Source: Rubripirellula reticaptiva
GTDB lineage: Bacteria; Planctomycetota; Planctomycetia; Pirellulales; Pirellulaceae
NCBI RefSeq assembly: GCF_007860175.1
Contig: NZ_SJPX01000002.1
Location: 1,364,001-1,428,000, forward strand
Direction of reading: 5' to 3'
DNA length: 64,000 bases
Shown here: positions 26,607-35,310 of the stretch, piece by piece
Layout: each line of letters begins with the position of its first letter
How positions within the stretch are numbered: position 1 is the first letter of the stretch
Notes under the pieces: generated by a model
The model's database searches: none
What the model saw: only the letters and a program-made list of their open reading frames with translations
What the model was told of the DNA's origin: nothing
Position numbers and translations under genes: made by a program

Positions 26607-28313
26607 TTATCGGGGTAACGAAGAAGCAAATGCCTCTTCCAAAACATCATCATCATCCAGCCCGTGCCCGATCTCGCTCTCTGAGTCTAATTGCGATAGG
26701 TCGGATTTGTTCACCGGATTTTTAGATTGTGTCGATATGGCCCGATTGCCGGCACTTGCCAACGATTTCGAGTCTCTACTTTGGCCAGTTCCTCGAATAA
26801 TCGCCTGCATCAGACCCAAGCAAATACCGAGGATTCCACCGACCAGTGCCAGAATCAATCGCGGCGGCCCGACCTTTTTCAAGTTCAAAGAAGCGTTCTG
26901 AATGACCGAGACATCGGACATCTTCTGGTTATCGAGCTCCTGGACCAATCGTGAACTTTCCAGACTCTGCGAGTGGCTCAGATAGTTCGTCTCGGCGATG
27001 TCCGCAGCCCAACCCAATTCTGCGAGGACAATTCCGTCTTGATTCAAACGATTCAGATCGCGTTGTGCCGAAGCGAGGCTCTTGGTCAACGATTCTAGCC
27101 GGCTCTTGTTTCCGGCTGCCGTCGTCAGGGCGGTTTGGTAAGCCGTTTCGAGGCTTAGCCGCAAAGGATTCAGTGCCTCGACAGTTTGCTCGCGATCACC
27201 TTCGGCAGATTCAACGATCTGTTCACCTTGGATGATCTTGTCTCGCAAGATTTTGTAACGCGGATGGCTGGCGGTTACCTTGGAAAGCTCTTCGCCGTCT
27301 TGCAGTTTGTGTCCGTACAACTGGGTCTTCATTCCATCGACCGCGTTATCAGCGACCTTGGTAACTTCCATTGGGATCCACTCTTCGATCTCGGCTAACC
27401 GCTCGCTGATCGAAGCGGCTTTGCTTTCCGCGTCCGCGAATTCGCTGTTGGCTTGATCAAGCGATAGTTCCAGATTCAAAATTCGTTCACGCAGCGATTC
27501 TTCCGCTGACGCGACGCTCATCCAACCCATGCTGTTTTTGGTTTCTTGCAGCTTCTTGCGAGCGGCGATGGCTGCGGCGTGACTTGCTGTCGTTTGCTCT
27601 TCAAAGAATCCCAGCGCTCCCACCGAAGTGTGAGCTTCGACGTGATATTGACCGTACTGGTCCATGATGGACTGGACGATCTTCTGTGCCACAACCGGGT
27701 CGCTGAATCGCGAAGCAACCGAAATCGTATAGGTATTTTTAGGAACCTTGATCGTGACAGAATCGATGACGCGTTTGACAGCCTCTTCATGTGATACTTG
27801 ACGATCGAACTCGGTCCGATCGAGTTCCGAACCGTCAATGTCGTTTGACGGGGCCATGTTATTGACCAAGGAACCAACCCTGTTCGCCAACCGATCCGTC
27901 CAAGTGCGTGGGAAGTTGATTTCGCGAGCGCCAACTTTCTGCACCACCCGATCAGCGATTTCGCGACTGCCAAGCATTTCCGAGATACTAGCAACTTCCG
28001 ACGACCGGCTATCTTGCAGCGACACCGAACGGCCCGGTTCGGTTGTCGGATCAATAGCAACAGCACCGCGCCCCAACCGAGCGTACAACAACCCGTCGCT
28101 GGCGTATTGGTTTGGCCAGGCAAGCAACAACGCACCTACCGAGAGCGTGGTGATCCCAGCGGTCACCAAGACAGACGGCAGACGTCGAATGATCACAAGG
28201 GTCAGGTCGTGCGGTGAAACCGTCGACCAAACGTCAGAGTTGTAAGTGTCTGCGGAGTCCACAGGCTGGGAATCGACATGTCCGACACGCGTGGCGAGAT
28301 GATTGCGGTCCAT
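26607..28313 (-). CDS. Wzz-type polysaccharide chain-length regulator
   Basis: A 568-residue polysaccharide co-polymerase. Two membrane segments flank a long external region: VLVTAGITTLSVGALLLAW near residue 60 and LILALVGGILGICLGLMQAI near residue 500. Between them, residues about 240-440 are strongly alpha-helical and probably coiled coil. There is no C-terminal tyrosine kinase domain, so it is the Wzz/GumC-like type without fused Wzc kinase. I use the ATG at 28313; the ORF is open to 28394. It is the first gene of the leftward exopolysaccharide operon and sets length or export of the product. Confidence 0.85.
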   Translation of the reverse strand: MDRNHLATRVGHVDSQPVDSADTYNSDVWSTVSPHDLTLVIIRRLPSVLVTAGITTLSVGALLLAWPNQYASDGLLYARLGRGAVAIDPTTEPGRSVSLQDSRSSEVASISEMLGSREIADRVVQKVGAREINFPRTWTDRLANRVGSLVNNMAPSNDIDGSELDRTEFDRQVSHEEAVKRVIDSVTIKVPKNTYTISVASRFSDPVVAQKIVQSIMDQYGQYHVEAHTSVGALGFFEEQTTASHAAAIAARKKLQETKNSMGWMSVASAEESLRERILNLELSLDQANSEFADAESKAASISERLAEIEEWIPMEVTKVADNAVDGMKTQLYGHKLQDGEELSKVTASHPRYKILRDKIIQGEQIVESAEGDREQTVEALNPLRLSLETAYQTALTTAAGNKSRLESLTKSLASAQRDLNRLNQDGIVLAELGWAADIAETNYLSHSQSLESSRLVQELDNQKMSDVSVIQNASLNLKKVGPPRLILALVGGILGICLGLMQAIIRGTGQSRDSKSLASAGNRAISTQSKNPVNKSDLSQLDSESEIGHGLDDDDVLEEAFASSLPR

Positions 28314-28734
28314 TAGAATTCGATGTCTTTTACAGAATGGAAGATAGTTGTGAATGCGGGTTTGGTGTGCTGTGATCGTTAGATCGCCAAACAAACCGTG
28401 TTTTTACTCGGTCCCCCCCGCCAGATCCAGCCACAGACTTTAACCCCTGCAAGCGTCAGAATCTGTACTATTTTCCCCGAATCCAACGTTGTTTATCTTA
28501 CGCTCGAGCCCGATGAAGGGGATGTGGCACATCGCATAGAATCACAATGTCGGGCCTAAGGTGGTCAAATGTTCCTTGCTACCTTTTCTAGCGGTGACCA
28601 TCCCGGTTTTCGCCTGCGGAAAAAGATGCGTGAAACACGATACATTCCCGCACCTTTTTGCCAGCAAAACATTTTCCGGCTAACCCAGCAGCGTTTCTGG
28701 GCGACACGAACCCCCGCAATTGGATGCACTGCCG
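28314..28734. other. Divergent promoter region between polysaccharide operon and methyltransferase
   Basis: This 421-base stretch has no gene I can support. It must hold the leftward promoter of the Wzz-to-WecG operon and the rightward promoter of the methyltransferase gene. A run of seven C at about 28415-28422 is the only striking feature. Confidence 0.4.
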
Positions 28735-29448
28735 ATGACACTTTCACGAGTCCCCGAGCCCAAGCCAGAGAACGCTCGCGAGGACGCGGACGAGTACTTC
28801 GCGATGGACCACTTGGCGATCAACCAGCAATTCGTTGACGATTTCCTGAGTGGCAAATTCAACAACCAAAACTTTCCAGCGACGGCCGGCCCACGGGTGA
28901 TCGATCTGGGATGCGGACCAGGCCAGATCCCAATCCTGCTTTGCCAAGCTGACCCGAACATCGAAATGCTGGCGGTCGACCTTGAAGTCGAGATGCTGGA
29001 GATCGCGAAAATCGAAATCGACATCGCTGGAATGCTGGGGCGAATCCGGCTGGAACAAGCTGATATTACCGACATGTCCGTGTTCGAGGACGGACTAGCG
29101 GACGCAGTGATTTCCAACAGCGCGATGCATCATCTGGACGAACCGAGCCTTGGACTGGCGACCGCAGTGCGATTGGCTCGCCCAGGCGGCCGAGTGTTCA
29201 TTCGCGACCTGTCCCGTCCCGATTCGGAAGCTGAAATCGAGTCGCTAGTATCGCTGCATGGCGATGGTCACACCGACGCGGCCAAGCAAATGCTAAGACA
29301 ATCACTTTGGGCTGCGTTATCGATCGACGAGGTCCATGAAATCGCCGCTCGGATGGGGATCGAGGGGTTGGGAGCACGTGCTTCGTGCGTTCAAATGACC
29401 AGCGACCGTCACTGGACCCTTGATTGGGTAAAGCCGATGATTCAATAA
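28735..29448 (+). CDS. Class I SAM-dependent methyltransferase
   Basis: A 237-residue Methyltransf_11/25-type enzyme. Motif I is VIDLGCGPGQ near residue 55, the acidic residue at the end of strand 2 is in AVDLEVEML, and motif IV is ISNSAMHHL. PGGRVFIRDLSRP is motif VI. The acceptor is unknown; the pattern fits small molecules such as quinones, lipids or sugars. ATG at 28735 is used; a TTG lies five codons upstream. It precedes thyA by 70 bases on the same strand. Confidence 0.75.
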   Translation: MTLSRVPEPKPENAREDADEYFAMDHLAINQQFVDDFLSGKFNNQNFPATAGPRVIDLGCGPGQIPILLCQADPNIEMLAVDLEVEMLEIAKIEIDIAGMLGRIRLEQADITDMSVFEDGLADAVISNSAMHHLDEPSLGLATAVRLARPGGRVFIRDLSRPDSEAEIESLVSLHGDGHTDAAKQMLRQSLWAALSIDEVHEIAARMGIEGLGARASCVQMTSDRHWTLDWVKPMIQ

Positions 29449-29518
29449 GCCGGCATCTATCGGCTCGCTGAGAGTTTGACTTCGGAATCTGGCTAACCTT
29501 TCTGACCGACTGAAACGC

Positions 29519-30313
29519 ATGCGAACTTACCTTCAACTCCTTGACGAAGTTCTTCACGACGGACTCGATCGCGATGATCGAACGGGCGTTGGGACTCGCG
29601 GATTATTTGGCCGCCAAATGCGGTTCGACTTGGCCGACGGGTTTCCCCTTCTGACAACAAAAAAAATCCACGTTCGGTCGGTCATTTATGAACTGCTGTG
29701 GTTCCTGCGTGGGGATACAAACATCAAGTATTTGAAGGAAAACGGCGTTCGAATCTGGGACGAATGGGCGGATAAAAAGGGAGACCTTGGCCCCGTTTAT
29801 GGTCACCAGTGGCGTTCTTGGCCGAAACCGGATGGAACGACAATTGACCAAATCGGATGGATCCAGAATGAAATCAGAACCAATCCGCAATCAAGGCGAC
29901 TGATCGTGTCGGCGTGGAACGTCGCCGACGTCCAGGACATGGCGCTGCCACCGTGCCACGTGCTGTTTCAGTTCTATGTCAGCGGCGATCGACTGTCGTG
30001 CCATCTCTATCAGCGCAGCGCCGATATGTTTCTTGGCGTTCCTTTCAATATCGCCAGCTATGCATTGCTCACAATGATGATGGCGAAGGTCACAGGCCTA
30101 AAACCCGGCGAATTCGTCCATACACTGGGCGATTTGCACCTGTACCGAAACCATTTTGACCAAACTCGCGAGCAGCTTTCTCGGCACCCACGCCCATTGC
30201 CTAAGATGCAAATTAGCTCCAGCCCTGAATCCATCGACGGCTTCCAATTCGAAGACTTCACGCTGGTCGACTACGACCCGCACCCAACGATCAAAGCATC
30301 GGTAGCGGTTTAA
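29519..30313 (+). CDS. thyA: Thymidylate synthase
   Basis: Makes dTMP from dUMP using 5,10-methylene-tetrahydrofolate as methyl donor and reductant. The 264-residue product is the length of E. coli ThyA and has [11 protein letters not shown], the catalytic Cys in [30 protein letters not shown] and the terminal [11 protein letters not shown]. The gene is followed after five bases by folA, which regenerates tetrahydrofolate from the dihydrofolate this reaction produces, a classic pairing. Confidence 0.97.
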   Translation: MRTYLQLLDEVLHDGLDRDDRTGVGTRGLFGRQMRFDLADGFPLLTTKKIHVRSVIYELLWFLRGDTNIKYLKENGVRIWDEWADKKGDLGPVYGHQWRSWPKPDGTTIDQIGWIQNEIRTNPQSRRLIVSAWNVADVQDMALPPCHVLFQFYVSGDRLSCHLYQRSADMFLGVPFNIASYALLTMMMAKVTGLKPGEFVHTLGDLHLYRNHFDQTREQLSRHPRPLPKMQISSSPESIDGFQFEDFTLVDYDPHPTIKASVAV

Positions 30314-30318
30314 GTCGC

Positions 30319-30858
30319 ATGGAACCTGAATCTCCGCAGACGAACGCAAACTTAGAGACGCGAGCGATCGAGCCTGCGGTGATCGCCGTCGTTGCGATGA
30401 CTTCCAACGGAACAATCGGCCTTGATGGCGACATGCCTTGGCGACTGCGAGCTGATTTGATGCGGTTCAAGTCGATGACCATGGGCGGCGTTTTGATCAT
30501 GGGCCGGAAAACCTACGATTCAATCGGCCGACCTTTGCCAGGACGCCGCACGATTGTGGTGACTCGCAACAAATCTTGGCACGCCGAAGGGGTTGACCGG
30601 GCGTCAGATCCTGAAAAAGCAATTTTGATGGCCGGCCAGGGTCCGATTTTTGTGGTCGGAGGTGCCGAAATCTATCGACAACTGCTTCCAAGCTGTAAAG
30701 AAATTTGGTTAACGCGAGTTTGGTCCGGAATTCTGGGCGACACCAAATTATCGATTGACCTATCGAATTTCCGGGTTTTAGAGCAAACTCGCGTCCCCGC
30801 TTCGGACCGCGATGACGTGCCGACAGAGTTTTTTCGGCTCGTTCGTCAAAATTCCTAG
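30319..30858 (+). CDS. folA: Dihydrofolate reductase
   Basis: Reduces dihydrofolate to tetrahydrofolate with NADPH. The 179-residue product has the family's IGLDGDMPWRLRADL (active-site loop with the catalytic acidic residue region), VLIMGRKTYDSIGRPLPGR (cofactor binding) and FVVGGAEIYRQLLP. An extra 20-residue N-terminal tail precedes the first strand (VIAVVAM). It lies five bases after thyA and is surely co-transcribed. The terminator between it and the ribosomal genes is not obvious. Confidence 0.95.
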   Translation: MEPESPQTNANLETRAIEPAVIAVVAMTSNGTIGLDGDMPWRLRADLMRFKSMTMGGVLIMGRKTYDSIGRPLPGRRTIVVTRNKSWHAEGVDRASDPEKAILMAGQGPIFVVGGAEIYRQLLPSCKEIWLTRVWSGILGDTKLSIDLSNFRVLEQTRVPASDRDDVPTEFFRLVRQNS

Positions 30859-30879
30859 AAAAATCATGCCTCTTGCCAC

Positions 30880-30909
30880 TTGAGCAAAAAGGGGGCCGGT
30901 CTGTATATT
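30880..30909 (+). promoter_or_regulatory. Predicted sigma-70 type promoter of the rpsM-rplQ operon
   Basis: TTGAGC at 30880-30885 and TATATT at 30904-30909 are separated by 18 bases and lie about 90 bases before the rpsM start. Position and quality fit a start of transcription for the ribosomal operon; this is a reading by eye only. Confidence 0.5.
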
Positions 30910-30999
30910 CCGGGATTCTTGGCGGGAACTTTGCAATTCAAGTGTGTAAGTGTCCGCTTACGTTGAACTACCTGATGAAACATTCACCGGAGTCTGGTT

Positions 31000-31383
31000 A
31001 TGCCCCGTTTGATGGGCGTTGATATCCCCAACGACAAAAAAATCCAATACTCGATGACCTATTTGTATGGCATCGGGCTACGTACAGCTCGCCAAGTTTG
31101 CGAGAAGTTGGGTATCGATCCAGATCGACCGGCTAGCGAGCTGAACGAGGATGAACTCGGTCAAATCGCTGCGATGCTTGAGCGTGACTACACGGTCGAA
31201 GGCCCTCTTCGCCGTCAAGTCGCTCAAAACATCAGCCGTTTGCGAGAAATCAAGTCGTACCGCGGTATGCGTCACCGTTCGAGCCTGCCGGTTCGCGGTC
31301 AACGCACCAAAACTAACGCGAGAACCCGTAAAGGGCCTCGTAAGACGGTTGCCGGCAAGAAGGGCGTCAAGGACCTTCGATAG
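31000..31383 (+). CDS. rpsM: 30S ribosomal protein S13
   Basis: A 127-residue S13 (E. coli 118). The sequence runs [15 protein letters not shown], then [18 protein letters not shown], the [22 protein letters not shown] core and the basic C-terminal tail [15 protein letters not shown] that reaches the tRNAs. It opens the alpha-operon remnant rpsM-rpsK-rpoA-rplQ. rpmJ, often just upstream, is not present in the 141-base gap. A short inverted repeat (GTAAG/CTTAC near 30945) lies in the leader. Confidence 0.97.
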   Translation: MPRLMGVDIPNDKKIQYSMTYLYGIGLRTARQVCEKLGIDPDRPASELNEDELGQIAAMLERDYTVEGPLRRQVAQNISRLREIKSYRGMRHRSSLPVRGQRTKTNARTRKGPRKTVAGKKGVKDLR

Positions 31384-31525
31384 TCCTTGGTGTTTACCGA
31401 CTGCAGCAGTTATCGCGGCTTAGCCTATCCCCCAGCGTTGGATTCACATCCAAGGTGCAGGCAGGCAAGCCGCCGATCCTATTTGTTCAAGCCAATCACC
31501 TCACAGCCATCACGAGACCTTTGCA

Positions 31526-31909
31526 GTGGCAAAGACCAATAAAAAGAAACGCGTTCGTCGCAACGTCAGCAGTGGCATCGCGCACATTCACGCGACCTTC
31601 AACAACACAACTGTGACAATCACGGACCCCAAAGGCGACACCCTTTGCTGGGCAAGTGCTGGAACGAGTGGTTTCAAGGGAAGCCGCAAAAGCACTCCGT
31701 TCGCTGGTCAGTGTGCTGCACAGCAAGCTGCTGAAAAAGCAACGAAGTTTGGCATGCGTGACTGTGAAGTGAAGGTCAAGGGCCCCGGCTCGGGACGCGA
31801 AAGTGCCATCACTTCGCTGCAGGCTGCTGGCTTGAATGTGAAAGTGATCGAGGAAGTAACGCCAATTCCACATAACGGTTGTCGTCCTCGCAAGAAACGC
31901 CGCGTTTAA
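31526..31909 (+). CDS. rpsK: 30S ribosomal protein S11
   Basis: A 127-residue S11 of normal length. Typical stretches are [37 protein letters not shown] and the C-terminal [16 protein letters not shown]. The start is GTG at 31526. It is separated from rpsM by 142 bases, long for this operon, and from rpoA by 130 bases. The gene order lacks rpsD between rpsK and rpoA. Confidence 0.97.
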   Translation: MAKTNKKKRVRRNVSSGIAHIHATFNNTTVTITDPKGDTLCWASAGTSGFKGSRKSTPFAGQCAAQQAAEKATKFGMRDCEVKVKGPGSGRESAITSLQAAGLNVKVIEEVTPIPHNGCRPRKKRRV

Positions 31910-32039
31910 TCCGTCGGCTTTCGTTTAGCCAAGCGTTTCCAGGGTTCTTCGGCTTGCCCGCACTTGCCGGTTTTCGTCCTGAACGCTCTTTCGCCAAAAC
32001 ACTCCTCTCTCACATCTGGTCCCACAGAACTGAGGTCAC

Positions 32040-33035
32040 ATGACAATGCATATTCGTTGGCGTGGCATGGAACTTCCCTCCGCCCTGGAAGTCGACCGTG
32101 ATACCCTAACATCGTCCTACGGCAAGTTCGTCGCCGAACCTTTCGAGCGTGGATTTGGATCAAGCGTTGGCAATAGCCTCCGTCGCGTCCTGCTAAGCAG
32201 CTTGATGGGCAGCGCCGTTACGCAAATCAAAATCCGCGGTGCCCAACACGAATTCACCTCGATCCCCGGTGTCGTCGAAGACGTTACCCAGATCGTTCTG
32301 AACGTGAAGAGCTTGGTGGTTCGCAATCACAGCGAAGCAACTCGCGTGATCACGATCGAATCGAACAAGGCAGGCGTGCTAACCGGCGCCGACGTTCAAA
32401 CCGACTCGGATGTCGAAATCATCAACAAGGACCACGTCATCGCGACGTTGACGTCCGACGTTCCATTCATGATGGAAATGGTCGTTGAAAACGGTCGAGG
32501 CTATGTGCCAAGCACCGAACACAGCTCTGTCGATCACGAAATCGGAATCATTCCAATCGACGCGGTCTTCAGCCCGATCACTCGCGTTCGATACGAAGTC
32601 GAAGAAACTCGCGTGGGTCAAAAGACCAACTACGATAAATTGAACTTGGAAATTTGGTCCGATGGATCGGTCAGCCCGGAATTGGCGTTGGTTGAAGCGG
32701 CCAAGATCTTGCGCAAACACCTGAACCCGTTCGTTCAATACCGCGAACTTGGCCCGAGTATTTTCTCGGCAGCTCGAGGCGGCGCGGGATCACCAGAGGC
32801 TCAGCTCGAAGCCAAGCTAAACATGACGCTTGCCGATTTGCGTTTGTCGGTGCGAGCCAACAACTGCTTGGAAAGCGAAAATATTCAAACGGTTCGTGAC
32901 CTAGTCCAGCGAACCGAAGACAGTCTGCTTGAAGTGCGCAACTTCGGCGACACCACCCTGAACGAGACTCGCGAGAAGCTTGCTCAGTACGGACTGCACC
33001 TCGGCATGCGAGTGCCAAACGCACCGCTATTCTAA
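32040..33035 (+). CDS. rpoA: RNA polymerase alpha subunit
   Basis: A 331-residue alpha subunit (E. coli 329). The N-terminal assembly domain has [25 protein letters not shown]; the C-terminal domain has [20 protein letters not shown] and [19 protein letters not shown], the helix-hairpin-helix that binds UP elements and activators. Either ATG at 32040 or 32046 could be used. It lies in the expected place between rpsK and rplQ. Confidence 0.97.
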   Translation: MTMHIRWRGMELPSALEVDRDTLTSSYGKFVAEPFERGFGSSVGNSLRRVLLSSLMGSAVTQIKIRGAQHEFTSIPGVVEDVTQIVLNVKSLVVRNHSEATRVITIESNKAGVLTGADVQTDSDVEIINKDHVIATLTSDVPFMMEMVVENGRGYVPSTEHSSVDHEIGIIPIDAVFSPITRVRYEVEETRVGQKTNYDKLNLEIWSDGSVSPELALVEAAKILRKHLNPFVQYRELGPSIFSAARGGAGSPEAQLEAKLNMTLADLRLSVRANNCLESENIQTVRDLVQRTEDSLLEVRNFGDTTLNETREKLAQYGLHLGMRVPNAPLF

Positions 33036-33106
33036 GCGGTTTGCTTTGATTCGCTTGCGTTGCCCATTTATCATCACCTTGAAAACTTTTTGACGGACAT
33101 TTCGCC

Positions 33107-33718
33107 ATGCGTCACCGACGACGAGGCCGCACGCTCGGTCGCAGCCCGAGCCACCGTAAAGCTTTGCTGAAGAACCTCGCCAGCGCTCTGTTTTTGACAG
33201 AACGCGACGCGACTTACGACGACAACGCACCGAAGGTTGCCGGCCGCATCACGACTACCTTGCACAAGGCCAAAGAGGTACGTCCTCTGGTCGAAAAGTG
33301 CATCACGATTGCTAAGAAGTCAATTTCCGCTGCCGAAGAAGCCGAGAAGTTTGCCGCACCTGCGGAACGCGGCTCCGACGCATGGAAGAAATGGCGCACC
33401 AGCGATCAATGGTCCAAGTGGGCTGCCGCTCGTGCACCGGTTGTTACCGCACGTCGACGCGTCGTTCAACTGATCGGTGACAAGGATGCCGCCAAGATCC
33501 TGTTCGACACCATCGCCCCGCGTTTTGTTGACCGTCCCGGTGGATACACACGTATCCTTCGATTGGCCAAGCCTCGCTTGGGCGATAACGGTGAACGAGC
33601 AATCTTGGAATTCGTCGGTAAGAACGACCGTGTCAAGCGATCAGCTCAACGTCCTGCATTCGAAGGTGAAGCACCGCAAGAAGAACCTGAAGCAGTCGCT
33701 GCAGGCAGCGAAGAATAG
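33107..33718 (+). CDS. rplQ: 50S ribosomal protein L17 with insertions and acidic tail
   Basis: The product is 203 residues, against about 127 in E. coli. The family core is clear: MRHRRRGRTLGRSPSHRKALLKNL at the start, HKAKEVRPLVEKCITIAKK, and APRFVDRPGGYTRILR. Compared with E. coli L17 there are about 10 extra residues after the first helix (around YDDNAPKVAG), about 33 extra residues rich in Ala, Lys and Trp in the middle (SAAEEAEKF to WSKWAAARA), and an acidic C-terminal extension of about 30 residues. It is the last gene of the operon, followed by a strong terminator. Confidence 0.95.
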   Translation: MRHRRRGRTLGRSPSHRKALLKNLASALFLTERDATYDDNAPKVAGRITTTLHKAKEVRPLVEKCITIAKKSISAAEEAEKFAAPAERGSDAWKKWRTSDQWSKWAAARAPVVTARRRVVQLIGDKDAAKILFDTIAPRFVDRPGGYTRILRLAKPRLGDNGERAILEFVGKNDRVKRSAQRPAFEGEAPQEEPEAVAAGSEE

Positions 33719-33747
33719 TTTCAACCGTTCGAAATCAAACTCAGAAG

Positions 33748-33784
33748 AACACGCCGAGCCATCAAGGCACGGCGTGTTTTTTTA
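33748..33784 (+). terminator. Rho-independent terminator of the ribosomal protein operon
   Basis: A 9-bp GC-rich stem (33748-33756 with 33770-33778, arm AACACGCCG), extended inside by GCC/GGC pairs around a 5-base loop, is followed by a run of seven T from 33777. It sits 30 bases after the rplQ stop. Confidence 0.9.
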
Positions 33785-33814
33785 TGCGCGACGACCACTG
33801 ATTGTGACGCTCAA

Positions 33815-35134
33815 CTAAGCACGCATACCGTTGGCTCTTCGCCATGCACGCAGTTGCACATCAACGCCAACTCGTTTGGTGATCGATTGCCAGTGAGACT
33901 TTGCGCTGGCAAGCGCCTCGGCCGCAGTCGATTTTCCATCAAGGCAGTCCATCACCGCGTGATCGAGCGCTGCGTAGTATTCACCAGCGGAAATGAATTG
34001 CATCGACGGCAGGGTGACAGGCGAACCAAGCTTCTTTTCTATCCATTGTGCGTATGGAGTTAAGCTCGATGACGCGTCGCTAGATCGCACGGCGTTATAG
34101 GGCGCAACCATTTGCCGCGTCGACTCGCTTCCCTCACCGCCGCTGATCCAGTCCATAAATAGCTTCGAAGCATCAGTTTGCCGGCAGTTTGCCGACATCG
34201 TGATCGCATTCAACCAAGGGCTGAATGCAAGCGAAGCTAGCGACTGGCTGCTCGATTCGGGACTCGGCAGGTCTGCAGCACTGAGTTCAGCTTCCGAGTT
34301 CGCTTGGCTCGTTGGAAACGTGATCCCTGCGGCCAATTCGCGCTGCTGCAATCTCTGCCAAATTTGCGAGGGTGTTTGGCGAGGCGTTTCATAGCGAGCC
34401 ACCGTTTGCCGCATCTGATCAAGAGCCTGAACGTAGGGCTCGTCGTCGATCGTGGGTTCGAACGTCTCGCGGCTGACGAGCCATCGCTGGGCCGAACCAA
34501 TCGAACGCCACAAAAACATCGAAGCCGCCCATCCAGCAGTCGTCGGCTCACCCGCCTTACCGTTCCAATCTGCACCAACTCGATCGCCGTATTCCTTCCA
34601 CGACAATGCCAAGTCGGCCTCGCTACGGTTGGTCGAAAAGAACAAAGCCGGCAGATTCGCAGCGTAAGGAATTGCAAACGTGTCTCCGCCATATCGAGCG
34701 ACTCCGCTGCGCATCGCCGGCAACAGGTCCGACGTGATCACGCTAATCGCATCGCCGGTAAGAGATTCGATGGACTCGCTCGACGCCAATTCCGCGACCA
34801 TCATCAAGGGCACGCTTAGCAAATCGCTGCTTTTGGCCAGTTCGGTCAAGTCGGCAATCGACGGGACGGACTGAGAGCGATCAATCACTACGACATTGAT
34901 CGCGATCGCTTGCTCACTAACCGACGACCATCCCCTTTCGATCGCATCGGCTTCGTCTTGGCTGCCCACCCACGTGATTCGCAGGGGAATGTCGGTCCGC
35001 GCCGCCGCGACCGGCGCAACCACTTCGTCGGTACGATTGCATCCCAACAGCGTGATGCCGGCCAAGCAGGTGGCGGATTGCGAAATCGCTTGCCGGCGGG
35101 TCACACGATGCACAGAGCCAGATTCAAATGACAA
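33815..35134 (-). CDS. Extracellular solute-binding lipoprotein
   Basis: A 439-residue protein with a lipoprotein signal: RRQAISQSATCLAGITLLGC, with the modified Cys at about residue 32; the RR pair also allows Tat export. The rest resembles family 1 (sugar-type) ABC substrate-binding proteins by size and pattern (PLRITWVGSQDEADAIERGW, DTFAIPYAANLPALFFS, AAGITFPTS, SKLFMDWI). No permease or ATPase genes are nearby, so its transporter is elsewhere or it acts as a sensor. The ORF begins with TTG at 35134; GTG at 35113 is an equally good start. It is divergent from xylulokinase, which hints at a sugar ligand. Confidence 0.75.
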   Translation of the reverse strand: MSFESGSVHRVTRRQAISQSATCLAGITLLGCNRTDEVVAPVAAARTDIPLRITWVGSQDEADAIERGWSSVSEQAIAINVVVIDRSQSVPSIADLTELAKSSDLLSVPLMMVAELASSESIESLTGDAISVITSDLLPAMRSGVARYGGDTFAIPYAANLPALFFSTNRSEADLALSWKEYGDRVGADWNGKAGEPTTAGWAASMFLWRSIGSAQRWLVSRETFEPTIDDEPYVQALDQMRQTVARYETPRQTPSQIWQRLQQRELAAGITFPTSQANSEAELSAADLPSPESSSQSLASLAFSPWLNAITMSANCRQTDASKLFMDWISGGEGSESTRQMVAPYNAVRSSDASSSLTPYAQWIEKKLGSPVTLPSMQFISAGEYYAALDHAVMDCLDGKSTAAEALASAKSHWQSITKRVGVDVQLRAWRRANGMRA

Positions 35135-35310
35135 GTCAAACGCTCAACGAAAAGAGAGAGATGGCGACGCAGCAACAGCAATATGACCTTACGAACTATA
35201 TTACCGTTCGGTTCGTTCGAAACGCCGTTCCGCGATTCGTCCAGTACACTCAATCGTACGGCAAATCGTTCGTCACAAACTTTGTTTTCTCACTACGACT
35301 TGAACAGATC

